From assembly GCA_001949185.1 (NCBI GenBank), contig BDGG01000016.1, positions 961,432 to 1,025,431 of the forward strand: a stretch of DNA of 64,000 bases, given 5' to 3'. The first letter of the stretch is position 1, and the number at the start of each line of letters is the position of its first letter. Positions 11,685 to 25,166 of this stretch are shown here, piece after piece. A program made the position numbers and the translations under genes. The notes beneath the pieces are model-generated. The model was not told the DNA's origin, searched no databases, and was given only the letters and a program-made list of their open reading frames with translations. This DNA is from Ramazzottius varieornatus. Its lineage: Eukaryota > Tardigrada > Eutardigrada > Parachela > Ramazzottiidae.

Positions 11685-13479
11685 TCAGTATTCCATGATA
11701 AGCGGAAAGCCCGACAAGCCTACCTGTCGAGAATCATCGGGGCAGAACTCAATCCTGGCCACCCTCTGGATCTCCGACAGCTCCGTCTGGCTTTCCGTCA
11801 TTTGGTCCTTCCTCGCTTCCGCGGTCTTCTTCTGGTGCAGCCTTAACATCACCCCACCGATATCCACCGGCGCCGCTTTGATGCCCACCGGCAGACTATT
11901 CCTGACTGAGTCTTGCCATATGCGGTCCGAGGCTCTGTAATTGATCGGGTACGACGTTCGTTCCCTCCTCTGCGTGGAATTGTAACCACTCTCCGGCTGG
12001 CTCAAGTCATCCATAGATTTTGACGGTCTCAACTCGTCAAACTTCCGGCCGTTCGAAGCGGACCTTGTCAGCTGCATACACGCCATATCTAACAGCCTTT
12101 CGGTCGTCAAAACTTGACCAGTACTCGCTTGATACATCCGACAAGACTGGCAGGAAGAATCATTGTTAGACATATTCGAAATATTGTTTAAGCGAATTAT
12201 TTCTTGTTCCAGTTCTTCGATTCTCAGCATCAGCGTCGTGACGCTCTGTTCCGCGGCGTAGGATGATTCGACCGTGAAGGGTTGCCCACAGAGTGTAGCG
12301 GTGGAAGAAGTGGAGAGTTGGACGGCGAGAGCGGAAGGGACTCGGCCGGTTTCGGCAATGTTGGTCAGGTAGTTGCGCGAATCGGACTTGTCGGCGGAAG
12401 AGACTGTCATAGAGCCGGAGCGTTCGGTGATGAGATCGAGGATACGCCAGAGCCGAAGGAGGATGATAAGCTGGGAGACCTGGCGACCGAGAGTGAAGCC
12501 GCCTTGGAGGACGGTCAGGTTGATAGCGAAGGAGGTGATGGTCAGGAAGAAGTCGAAGAGATCCCAGTAGTGGCGCCATAATCGCTTCCCCCGGATGAAC
12601 AGACGCAGCACCACCTATAAAGATAACGTTGCAGTGCGCCACTAAACCGAAGTCGTTCGAATTTCGATCGTAAATGAAAAACTTACCTCTATCACGAGAA
12701 TAACGAAGATGAACGTGGTTGTGTATTGTAGTGGCCGACTTAGGTTGTCTTCTACAAAAGAGAAAAATCCGTCCATTCAATCACACGATAAGCTGCGAGA
12801 AAAACCTATCGCCTTTTATGAAGTCGGGCGAAAACCCTAAAGCGTGGTCTCTACTCGATCATTTTTCTGCTTAGCGTTCGTTCATATTCAAATGCATGTT
12901 TAACAGTCGGGGGTGAGAGACCACAAAAGTCTGCTTTGTACAAAACAGCCTTCATAGTTCATATGGAATGCATAGCTGTCGTGCGCTGTTGAAGCACAGC
13001 CACGCGCTTCGTCACGGTCAACTTGCGCACCAACAACAAAGCGTTGACATCAAGGTGGTCAACAGTCATTCATTACGATTGTACTCTCTTCAGTGATGGC
13101 GCTTGTTTATATAAGACCGCTCTGCAGTCAATTAAACGCATAATGATGCACGTACCAATATTAGTCAGGGTGGACGTTGGACATCGGACGGAAGCGGTCG
13201 CCGTTGCATTGGACTTTGCATACGTCGTGCCGTTGTTGTTATTGCACAGATTGTCCAAAGGAGAAAGCAACTCTGGAAAAAGCACGGAAAGTCAACATGA
13301 ATACCGGCTTAACGAACATTCAAGCGCGTCTTTAACTTGGCGCGCTTCTTTTCTTACCTTGAAGGGTGATATAAAGGAGGAGAAGTAGGAAAACAAGCAG
13401 TCCTTGAGCGATGATAAGAGCTACCGTGGCCAGCGTTGCGCAAGTACTGTGCAGTACGGGTGTCAGCCATTGACGAAAT
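11685..13479 (-). CDS. Hv1/TMEM266-like voltage-sensor protein, 5' end not found
   Basis: A four-helix voltage-sensor domain with a coiled coil, in the family of the Hv1 proton channel (HVCN1) and TMEM266. Exons found: 13358-13479, 13156-13272, 12687-12751 and 11685-12614; the first coding exon is missing. S1 opens FRQWLTPVLHS, which aligns gaplessly with human Hv1. An Asn-rich S1-S2 loop follows, then S2 with E in VIEVVLRLF and S3 with D in DLFDFFL. S4 is LIILLRLWRILDL and has only two of the three arginines. The coiled coil IEELEQEIIRLNN resembles that of Hv1. The Hv1 selectivity residue Asp112 is replaced by Gln. A Ser-rich cytosolic tail of about 200 residues follows. It may be a non-proton or non-conducting voltage sensor. 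Confidence 0.8.
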
Positions 13480-14700
13480 CTGTAATTATTGACATTACAC
13501 CCCAAATCCATTGTACGGCCTCTCTTTTTCCATACAGTCCCCCAGGTATAATTAGACAATTGTGTCAAAAGCAATGCGTAGTGCGCCATTCAGAAGACAT
13601 AATCGCAGCGTGGGAAAAAATCACGAAAAATTTTCTCTCAACAAAAAGACACACAACGAACCAAGCTGTCCATTTGGTACCTGGGCAAAAAATGATACAA
13701 CAGAGCTCCAGCATAATTTTCTCCGAAAGCCATTAATATCAATTACGCTTCAACAGAAGACTTCGATGTAAATGCATTCCGAGAAGAAGCTTTCTCAACG
13801 GGCGTCTTTGCATTTTTCAATCAGACTAAAACGATTGACTTTTCACTCTACAGCAAAAACAACTGTAAGCTAAGGCAGAGTAGAGACGCTCTTCAGCCGT
13901 CTTTCGAATGAAAAACCTGATCAAAGAGAGGTGCGATACTCTTCAGGTACGGCTGGATCAGCTCCAGCGAGTCTCGCATCTACCAATTTTAAAGTCGATC
14001 GATCTCGTGGATGAATGCTCTAGCTGTAAAGCGTGGCTCACTACAGTGCGTTACTCTAAAGGGTGGTCGACATTTTGCAGTGCACCTGTGAGGTATTAGG
14101 TAGAGAAGGAAGAGTTACAGTTGCGTCACGCAGCAGCAATCAACAGGAGCCTGGACGCGCGAACGTGCCACGGCCCCATTATGGCGCGCAACTGGACGGA
14201 ACAGCCATTCCCCTGGCACACCGTCTACACCTCGCACGTACTTCAAGCCTGTATTTTAATATCGATCAATATTCTTCCCTGTCAATATCCGTTGGGACTG
14301 AGCTTCCTTTCAGCTGTAACATAATCGTGCCTGTACCGTAAAATATCAAAACAACCCACACGCATGCGACACATGCCTTTGACTCCCTCCCAAACTTAAA
14401 TGCGGTCGTCCTTCTTCCCTACAGCAGGACCAATATGGCTTCCCTGAAGACTAAAATTAAGGTCGATGACGGTGAAACACGATCGATATTGTAACCTGGA
14501 TAATCTCACTAATCATAACCACTGTTATCGTCGGCAAACTTAGCCGGTGGAGTGTACGGTTGACACAGTTTCCATCCAAGCGGGCTAACTGACTTCCGGT
14601 GCGAAGGGAATCTATCCACACCAGCTACTTCCGGTCAAGAGTACCCTTTCTCGATGCTTGCACACCAAGTGAGAGAGACCATGGTGTAAAAGTAAAACGG

Positions 14701-14896
14701 GAGCTCGGCAAAGCAAACTGGACAAGATCGTTGCTCCAAGTGGCGCACGCGGTCAGGCAGCAACACTGGAAGAGTGCGCCAGTTGGAGTAAAACTCGACA
14801 GGATCGTTTCTCGAAGTGGCCCACAATTTCAACCAAAAAAGCTGATACCGTCCGCCGCTCGAAAAATCAACCTCGTCAAGTTTGTTGGCCAAGCTC
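14701..14896. repeat. Palindromic repeat, two partial copies
   Basis: The left flank AGCTCGGCAAAGCAAACTGG leads into AAGTGGCGCACGCGGTCAG and GAGTGCGCCAGTTGGAG. A second left arm and a right flank ending GTCAAGTTTGTTGGCCAAGC follow. Confidence 0.7.
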
Positions 14897-14921
14897 TCAA
14901 ATACAGAATTGACTTGCTTAC

Positions 14922-15073
14922 CGAAAGGAGGCTTTCCAGCACTTGCGGAAGAGCGAGCGGTAGAGAGGTCGAGCCGACGGGAACTTTTGCTGCAGGTTAT
15001 TGGGGATGGGTGCCGGAACGAAGATAGAGATGTATCGTTGGGCATCTTGCTTCCAGTTGGCGGTATTTTCCAT
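14922..15073 (-). CDS. Possible first exon, LYR-like motif
   Basis: An ATG at 15073 opens a frame of about 50 codons that ends at a GTAAGC donor at 14921. It contains MENTANWKQDAQRYISIF near the start and PLYRSLFRKCWKASF just before the donor. The LYR triplet and its helical context recall small LYRM proteins, but the N-terminal part before the motif is longer than usual, and no second exon could be identified. Treat it as a weak candidate. Confidence 0.22.
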
Positions 15074-16059
15074 CTTGATACGGCCCGACCTCATCGGAGA
15101 AGACTGCTGCGCATCCAAGCCCGTCCACTACCCAGCACCAGAAACTACTTCCTTGTTGGGTCGTTCTTTATTCCAGCTTTGGCTTTTGGAACCCAACCCT
15201 AGGTCATGGACAAACTACAAAGAAAAATAAAGCGCGTTAGTCAAAGCAAGCTCTGAGCTCAACTCAAGATTATACCAAGATCAAAACCCAGTGTTGGGTC
15301 TGTTACAAAAGTGATGCGTGCATCCGGGCCATAGGCGTATTCTCAGAGAGTCTTTGTAGTAGAATTATACGCAGCAGCGCGCAACAGGTATGCACGATCG
15401 CGACGCTCAGTGGACAAAAAATCAAAACCGGTATGCATATAGCTTTTTACCCTTTGTCAGACGCGGGAGAAAAAACAAGACAGCGCGCTAAGACTCTAAG
15501 AGTCCGCCAAAGAAAGAAAAGGTACGAGATGCATTTCAACCTACTGAACAACACGACGCATAACGGACCTTCCATATCAAAACACCGTACAATAAGAGCA
15601 CGTTCAAGTTCTTGCAGGTTCATTTGGTATGAAGCTCAAGGTAGAATATTCAGTATACTGTTAAAATGGAGTAACGAGAAAGTCTGACAGTGCAGTAAGG
15701 AAAATAAGGAAGGAGGCTTGAGGTTTTGATGATGATGAGAGTGTTAAATGTGACAGATGTCTTGTTTGTTTTTAATCAACGGACTGAAAGACGCCGATTC
15801 AATTTCACCTGGTTGCAAAGTGTCAGCGACAGTCCGTTATGCAAAACAGGTATCGAAGCTCAAGAGAGAGAGTAAAGCTGCCGAATAACTCTCGAGCTTG
15901 ATGTCAGATCTACGAGGAGCCACTCATCTACACACGCAGCCATTGGACAGCCAGAAGTGCCAAGTAGCCATCGGCTCATAATACCACATAGCTCTGTGAT
16001 AATACAGTTCCCAAGAGCTGACGAACACTTGAAAGGACCGCACCGAATCTAGTTCACTT

Positions 16060-16350
16060 CGGTGCTCACCTTGTGCGTTCGAAGTGGAGAACGTTCCACT
16101 GAGGTCCGAGTCTGTATTGATCGAAGTTTCTTCCAGAAAGTTGACTACAGGAACTCAATGGAGTTCGGCCAACCATCTCCACCAGATCGTTTTCGCGAGT
16201 GGCGCACGCTAACAGCCAGTATTACTGAAAGCGTGCGCCGCTTGAGAAAACATTCAGCGTCGACGAGTTTTTTCCAAGTGGTGCAGGCTTCCAGGCATTA
16301 TCACTGGAAACGTGCGCCGCTTGGAAGAACGGCCCCTTCAAACTGTTCGC
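16060..16350. repeat. Cluster of palindromic repeat copies
   Basis: At least two adjacent copies: GAGTGGCGCACGCTAACAGC with GAAAGCGTGCGCCGCTTGAG, then AAGTGGTGCAGGCTTCCAG with GAAACGTGCGCCGCTTGGAA. Confidence 0.75.
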
Positions 16351-16870
16351 CTAGCTTCCATGGTGTCTTCACTATCCAAAGATTTGCTAGATAGTTCAAT
16401 ATATGTCAAAAGTAGAATAATTGACCAGGAAGTAGATGACGCTCAAAGCATACCTCGGTAATTTTATATGATCAAATTTTATATGATTATACTCAGGAGA
16501 GAAAGGTTAGTCGAAAATTCATTGTATTCTGACATTAAAGTAAAATTAATGATGTTTTATTGTCCGAAGATTAAGTCGACAACAAAGACAAATATGGTGA
16601 TTAAGTTGGAAGGCCGTCGACTCTTACATCACAGATGTAAATATATTCTGCATACGTTACACACGCCTGACTGACCGCTGTCAATGTCAAGCCTGTCTTT
16701 TAATAAGCTCGCTTTCGCCACGCTTTAGCAAGCTGGCAAAATCTGCCGGTAGTTCCAGACTTTATTTGTTTTACGAGCATCAAGTAATTATTCAAGTTTG
16801 ACAACTAATGACGGGCAAGTGCTCAGCGTTTGTTCAAACACCATCAGTGATCACGTGAACGTCAAAAACA

Positions 16871-17218
16871 ATGACATTATTACAACTACTGTTGCGCTAC
16901 AACATCATCATCAAGGTGGGTACACAAGTACGCTTACTTACTTCGTACAGGTTCATCTCCGAGGCTCATCTTCGACCTTGGATCCGTAACAGACTTTTCC
17001 ATGGATCAGTGAGGCATCTGCAACAGATCAAGAACAAGCGTTACATAACAGGCTTGGTCGGAAATAAATATAGTACCACATTCTTTCCTGCAGACCCAAG
17101 GGATACCTTCACATACTGCACTTTGGAGAAAGCTACAAATCCAGAAGCTGAAGCTCATGAAATTCTACTGCCAAATCCTGAAATAGCTGATGAGCGAAAT
17201 CTGACCCTAAAACTGTAA
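16871..17218 (+). CDS. Hypothetical protein exon(s)
   Basis: The open frame ends at a TAA at 17216-17218. Its last part, after a possible acceptor (TTTCCTGCAG) near 17093, reads PRDTFTYCTLEKATNPEAEA and then an acidic, polar end. The preceding part (FISEAHLRPWIRNRLFHGSV) is also open in the same frame. I recognise no family. It could be the 3' exon of an unknown gene or an old mobile-element fragment. Confidence 0.3.
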   Translation: MTLLQLLLRYNIIIKVGTQVRLLTSYRFISEAHLRPWIRNRLFHGSVRHLQQIKNKRYITGLVGNKYSTTFFPADPRDTFTYCTLEKATNPEAEAHEILLPNPEIADERNLTLKL

Positions 17219-17456
17219 TACATCCTCATGCGCTCACGCTGTACATGTACGGGAGAAAAGCAGCAAACTGAACTTTGACTAGAGACTCGTTTTTATGGCC
17301 AGCACAGAATAAAGTTTGCTGCTCTTTGTAATGAGGAATATGTTTTGATAGAAGATCCGAGCGGACACCAAACTTTTATGAGGTAAACTTTACATGGAAG
17401 TAAACAAGGCCCATTAGTCCATTACCATTAGCGTACTGACACGAGACGACAGCACA

Positions 17457-19081
17457 ATGGATGACATGGAATTGTTTTCCCATGACGAGGAAGGCGAGCA
17501 GGTCTCACCGGACGAAACGCAGAACACATCCGCGCGGAAGTGCTGTCTGTCTTTCACTTTATCTTACCTACAGTTTTTGTGATGGCTGACGGGTCGAACC
17601 GGCAGGATTTGGGATGTCTGTGAGAGATTCATGGCCCTCATTCACTCTTGTTGCTGGTGGAACAATGTGAGTATCAAAACGTCCCTTTGTGGGGAAAAAT
17701 TTTTTTAAACATTACCCCTTTCTAACTGAACCCAAACATGGTTCATCGATAGGTCACTTATGGAAGTTATGGAAGCGCGGTTTACAGTTTTGTAAGTCGA
17801 GGAATATTATTCTGGCGCTTTGCTACAATACTGCTTCGCAACGTTCTTGTTTCAGCTATTGGGAACCATTTTCACCATCCTCGTGGTCTACGACGTTCAA
17901 CCCTTCCACTTCTTCGGCCACATGAGAGGTACAGTCTTCAACCTCCACGCTTTAGAAATCTACTCTATGATTTTTGGTGGAAATATAGCATTGCAGGGGA
18001 GAATTACGCTGCGGTTGTGGTGGGAAGCTACCTACAGGTCGCTTCTGGTCTAACCCTATGCTTGACCGCGTGCACCCTTGCAATGGGAGTCTTTCACGCT
18101 ATTCGGCAACTGTTACTCCCATGGATCATCAGTATGTTCTTGTTTACCTTGGTGCTATTTGCGGGGAACTTACGTCTACTGGTCCGCGAAGTTCCCGGCT
18201 CCGCTGACAGAAGCGGGGCGGATGCGCTGGTCATCCTTGTATCAATGGTCTTCTGCGTACTCAATGTAAGGTCCAAGCTTCCCTCACTGAATTTATTCGT
18301 TCGATCAGAACGTGAAATGTCCGCCGAATTTTAAGGCTTACGGAGAACTCTGCGTAATCTCTCTCTACCAAAATCTGTGCATGGATCCCTCTCGTGGAAC
18401 CAAGGACGTCTTACCGGAGAAGGTACGTTTTCAACTACCCAGTTTCCCTCTGTGTCCTGTTGAAAACGTTTTTCTTCGCCGTGCCGCTTGTTTGTTGATC
18501 TATACTGTAACAGGCTTTTAATCGTGAGTCACTTTAGCTGAAGCTCGGCCTCGGCAAATGAACCTGCCCAGTTCGTTTTCCCAAGTGGCGCACGCTCGCG
18601 GCTTTTTACGATGAGATCGTGCGCCACTTGAAACAGCGACCTGAATGAAATCATTTCGCCGACGTCTTAGGTACCTATTGAAAGTTCGGTTTTTCATGTT
18701 CACTTACAGGCATCCGTCAGCTACTTCCGGCGAGGCAGCTACGACACGAACGATGCGTGGAACCAGCACGCTATCATCGTAGCGGAAGCCGGAGGTCCTT
18801 CCACCAACTCCATCCAGATACTCGCCCATGCCGCCAGGGAAAGCATGAAAGTCAAGACGGCAGTCATACCTCCACCTCCGCTTCCGCCTTCCACCAGCAC
18901 CGACAAACCCCAGAGTCCTCCTCAGTACGCCTCGACTTCCAAACAAGCCTTGTCCAAGCTCATCCCAGCTGCTCCAAGAATGGTCAATTTATTCAATACA
19001 GTCAAGCAATTTCGAGTACAGCAGCCGGAGCAAATCGTCCCGAGTACCCAAGACAAGTTTATTCAAGTCAACCGCGTCTAA
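17457..19081 (+). CDS. Four-helix membrane protein, LAPTM-like
   Basis: Seven exons: 17457-17539, 17606-17666, 17753-17791, 17856-17928, 17997-18265, 18309-18422 and 18710-19081, giving 336 residues. The acidic N-terminus (MDDMELFSHDEEGEQ) is followed by a Cys/Trp-rich stretch (IHSCCWWNN) and then four hydrophobic segments: FLLGTIFTILVVYDV, VASGLTLCLTACTLAMGVF, WIISMFLFTLVLFAG and ALVILVSMVFCVLN. The cytosolic tail is Pro/Ser-rich with a run of prolines. The topology and the Cys-rich entry to helix 1 recall LAPTM/MTP-type lysosomal proteins. The similarity is structural rather than a clear sequence match, so the function is unknown. The last intron carries a palindromic repeat. Confidence 0.7.
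18538..18672. repeat. Palindromic repeat copy
   Basis: In the last intron of the four-helix gene, with arms AAGTGGCGCACGCTCGCGGC and GATCGTGCGCCACTTGAAA. Confidence 0.8.
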
Positions 19082-19211
19082 AAACATTGTACCACCAAAA
19101 TGTACCTGAGTGTGACAGCCGCTTTATCCCTGACGAAGTCAGCTCTGGAAAGACATGCGATGTATTTTTTGAACTAGAAGCCTAAAAACAAAATATGATG
19201 TAATTATTGAA

Positions 19212-19346
19212 ATGGCAGTTCGGCAACAATCTCCACAAGAACGTTTTTCCAAGTGGCGCACGCATCCAGCCACTAAGACCAGAAACCTGCGCCTTTTGAG
19301 GAAAACAGACTTGTCAAGTTTGTTCACGGTTCACCGAGCTTTCAAA
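19212..19346. repeat. Palindromic repeat copy
   Basis: Between the four-helix gene and UBOX5, with left arm AAGTGGCGCACGCATCCAGC, a degraded right arm, and right flank GACTTGTCAAGTTTGTTC. Confidence 0.75.
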
Positions 19347-19384
19347 TACTGCAAAAGGAACTAAAAACCCAGTGGAAGCACGTA

Positions 19385-20462
19385 CTAGCTTTTTCTTCTG
19401 TCTTCGAAAAACGCTATTATGCTTTGCTTGAGTTGGGAGTCGGAGCGGATGTCGGCGTAGTGGCAATGGACACCTGTGAACGGATCGAAGAGTCGTCGAC
19501 CCAGCTCGCGTTGGACAAGTTCGTGGGTTCTGATCGAGCTCATGTCAACCGTATGGCCTGAAGGGAGAATCACCGGGTCGGACATGACTTCATATGTCAA
19601 CTCATCCAAAAACCCTTCCGGGATTTCTCTGGTGTGCGTCTCCCCGGCCACCTCAGAAGACGCAGGTTCGCGGAACCGAAGTCTTTTATGGTCTTGGCTT
19701 CCTTCTTCCTCTGCTACTCGCTTCTTTTCGTTCTCAGCAACGGGTTTCGGTATTCTTTGCAGGAAAGACTGTATAGCGCCTTTTCCAATTTTCGGACTGG
19801 GTTGTCCGTAAACCCGCAAGTTTCTCAGTGCGACAGCAGAGCTAACGTCCGTTCTGCAACATAACACGGATGACTTTGGTAATCGTGAGTTTGCGATAAG
19901 ATCCACAACAAAATCACCTGTTGATTGTCAGGATAATTTCAGTGACTTCTCCCAACGCAGTGTTCCGCGAAAGCATAAAATTCGTTGACTCCTGCTTCTC
20001 AATGACTTCGGCTTCATCGGTCGAGGGCACGGACGGGAAGAAGATGCGATTTGGACGGAAGTTTGCCGAGCCATCGAGAACAACTTCGGTAATGCGACGA
20101 TCCCAGCTGCCTCGCCAAACCTGAATCAGTTTGTCAGGCTGGCTGTGCGTTCGGACGGAGAGAGTGGCAGCTGTGGAACACTGCTTCCCGATCCTTGGAC
20201 AGAACGAGATCTTTTGTATTTGAACGACGGAGGGAGATGAAAAGGAGATTCTCAGATTGACAGGAGGTTTGATGAAGTAAGCAGCCAGGAAGCCAGCTTG
20301 CGACCTGTCAGCGTCTTTGCGAGCCATCTGTGGCTCGTGTCCAGCTTGAGCAGGGGAATCCGACGAGGTGGTAGTTTCAAAGAGGCTTGACAAATCCAGC
20401 ATTTCGAAAACCATGATGAAGGAACGTCGGGAAACGAACGTTAGATTTGGGACGCGGAACAA
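19385..20462 (-). CDS. UBOX5: U-box E3 ligase UBOX5 / RNF37
   Basis: Nuclear U-box ubiquitin ligase family. Two exons, 19918-20462 and 19385-19853, joined in phase, give up to 337 residues from the ATG at 20462; the ATG at 20414 (MVFEMLDL) is an alternative start. The N-terminal half has the family's beta-sandwich region (GFLAAYFIKPPVNLRISF, FCPRIGKQCS, a nearby LSVRTHS). The C-terminal U-box reads IPEGFLDELTYEVMSDPVIL, then LPSGHTVD and DPFTGVHCHYADI. It is shorter than the vertebrate protein and has no RING-like C-terminal extension. It lies head to head with LARS2, about 190 bases apart, so the two probably share a promoter region. Confidence 0.85.
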
Positions 20463-20647
20463 GATAACGAACCAGATTTGCTGCTCGATGAATCAAAGGT
20501 TTTGCACTGAACGTTAGGCAGCGTCGCGAAAATTGGAATTGTTCGATGTACGGTCTATCGCAAAGTCTCAAGTGATCGCTATCTGAATCTTAAATTTTTT
20601 GTACAAGTTCCTCTGCTTCCGCAAGTTCTTGAGCTCCCTTCAGCAGG
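20463..20647. promoter_or_regulatory. Shared divergent promoter region
   Basis: A gap of about 185 bases lies between the starts of UBOX5 (-) and LARS2 (+). I infer from the arrangement that it drives both genes; I see no diagnostic motif. Confidence 0.35.
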
Positions 20648-24465
<3,818 letters not shown>

Positions 24466-25166
24466 ATAGTAACTGTTTCTGGTCTGGCAAGCCAGGCAAG
24501 GTGAAATCCTGAGAGGTTTCTTTCTGTGATACGGTTATTTTGCGTTTTGTACAGTTTCGCTTGCGGATGAGTGATAGAATGGGTGAACTCGTACTTAGCG
24601 TGTAGCCTGGTGAGAAGTCCTGAAGGCTCAAACAAGGGAACTTCCGTTTGACTTAATCGGGGTCTTCCGTTTTGAAATCTCAATACAATTGCCGTGTGGG
24701 CGCATGAGACAGGAGGAGCCAAGCTGGATCTGATTTCCGTGGCGGAATACCTGTGCACTTACCAAGTTCCTTTTGCATCAAGCAATCCAAGGTTTCGTTC
24801 CGGTCTGACGGTGCCGCCATAAACTTGCGCATGCGTCGGAATTTCCCAGACTGCACTAAAGTGGGAGGTGGCTTGCGTTATTATTGGCCTGTTGTCAGAC
24901 TCGGTTGAGCTTATCCCGTTTTAACCGTGTGCGCCACGTGGTCGCAGCGCTGTAAATATCGAGATAGTAACCACGTGGTCATCTGTGAAAATTTTCAACA
25001 GGCAGATTAATCTTTGACTCATGCAGCTGCGGGAAGCCGGTTCTTCGACTTTGTTCACTTCGCTGGCTTCAGTTGTCTGATTTTCTTGTTTTCTTCTGCC
25101 TCAGATTATCCGTCAGCCTTTTGACTTCTTGCTTGATCAACCCCGAATACTTGCAAATACATCAAG
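24466..25166. other. Intergenic; fragment of repeat
   Basis: Between LARS2 and the HHE gene. Near 24925-24985 there is a small inverted pair around CCACGTGGTC and a fragment GTGTGCGCCACGTGG related to the palindromic repeat. The last 100 bases are pyrimidine-rich and probably hold the HHE gene's 5' untranslated region. Confidence 0.4.

Larger units (their letters stand above)
13480..16790. other. Gene-poor, repeat-bearing stretch
   Basis: Stretch of about 3.3 kb upstream of the voltage-sensor gene. It should contain that gene's missing first exon. A minus-strand frame at about 13895-13979 (MRDSLELIQPYLKSIAPLFD) is a weak candidate, but its phase does not fit. It also holds palindromic repeats near 14.7-14.9 kb and 16.06-16.35 kb and an orphan exon near 15.0 kb. 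Otherwise I see nothing supportable. Confidence 0.3.

Noticed and set aside
12166-12780. Minus-strand open frame of 204 codons beside the voltage-sensor exons
   Set aside because: It is the wrong frame of the same strand; the S2-S4 protein is read in the other frame with good splice sites.
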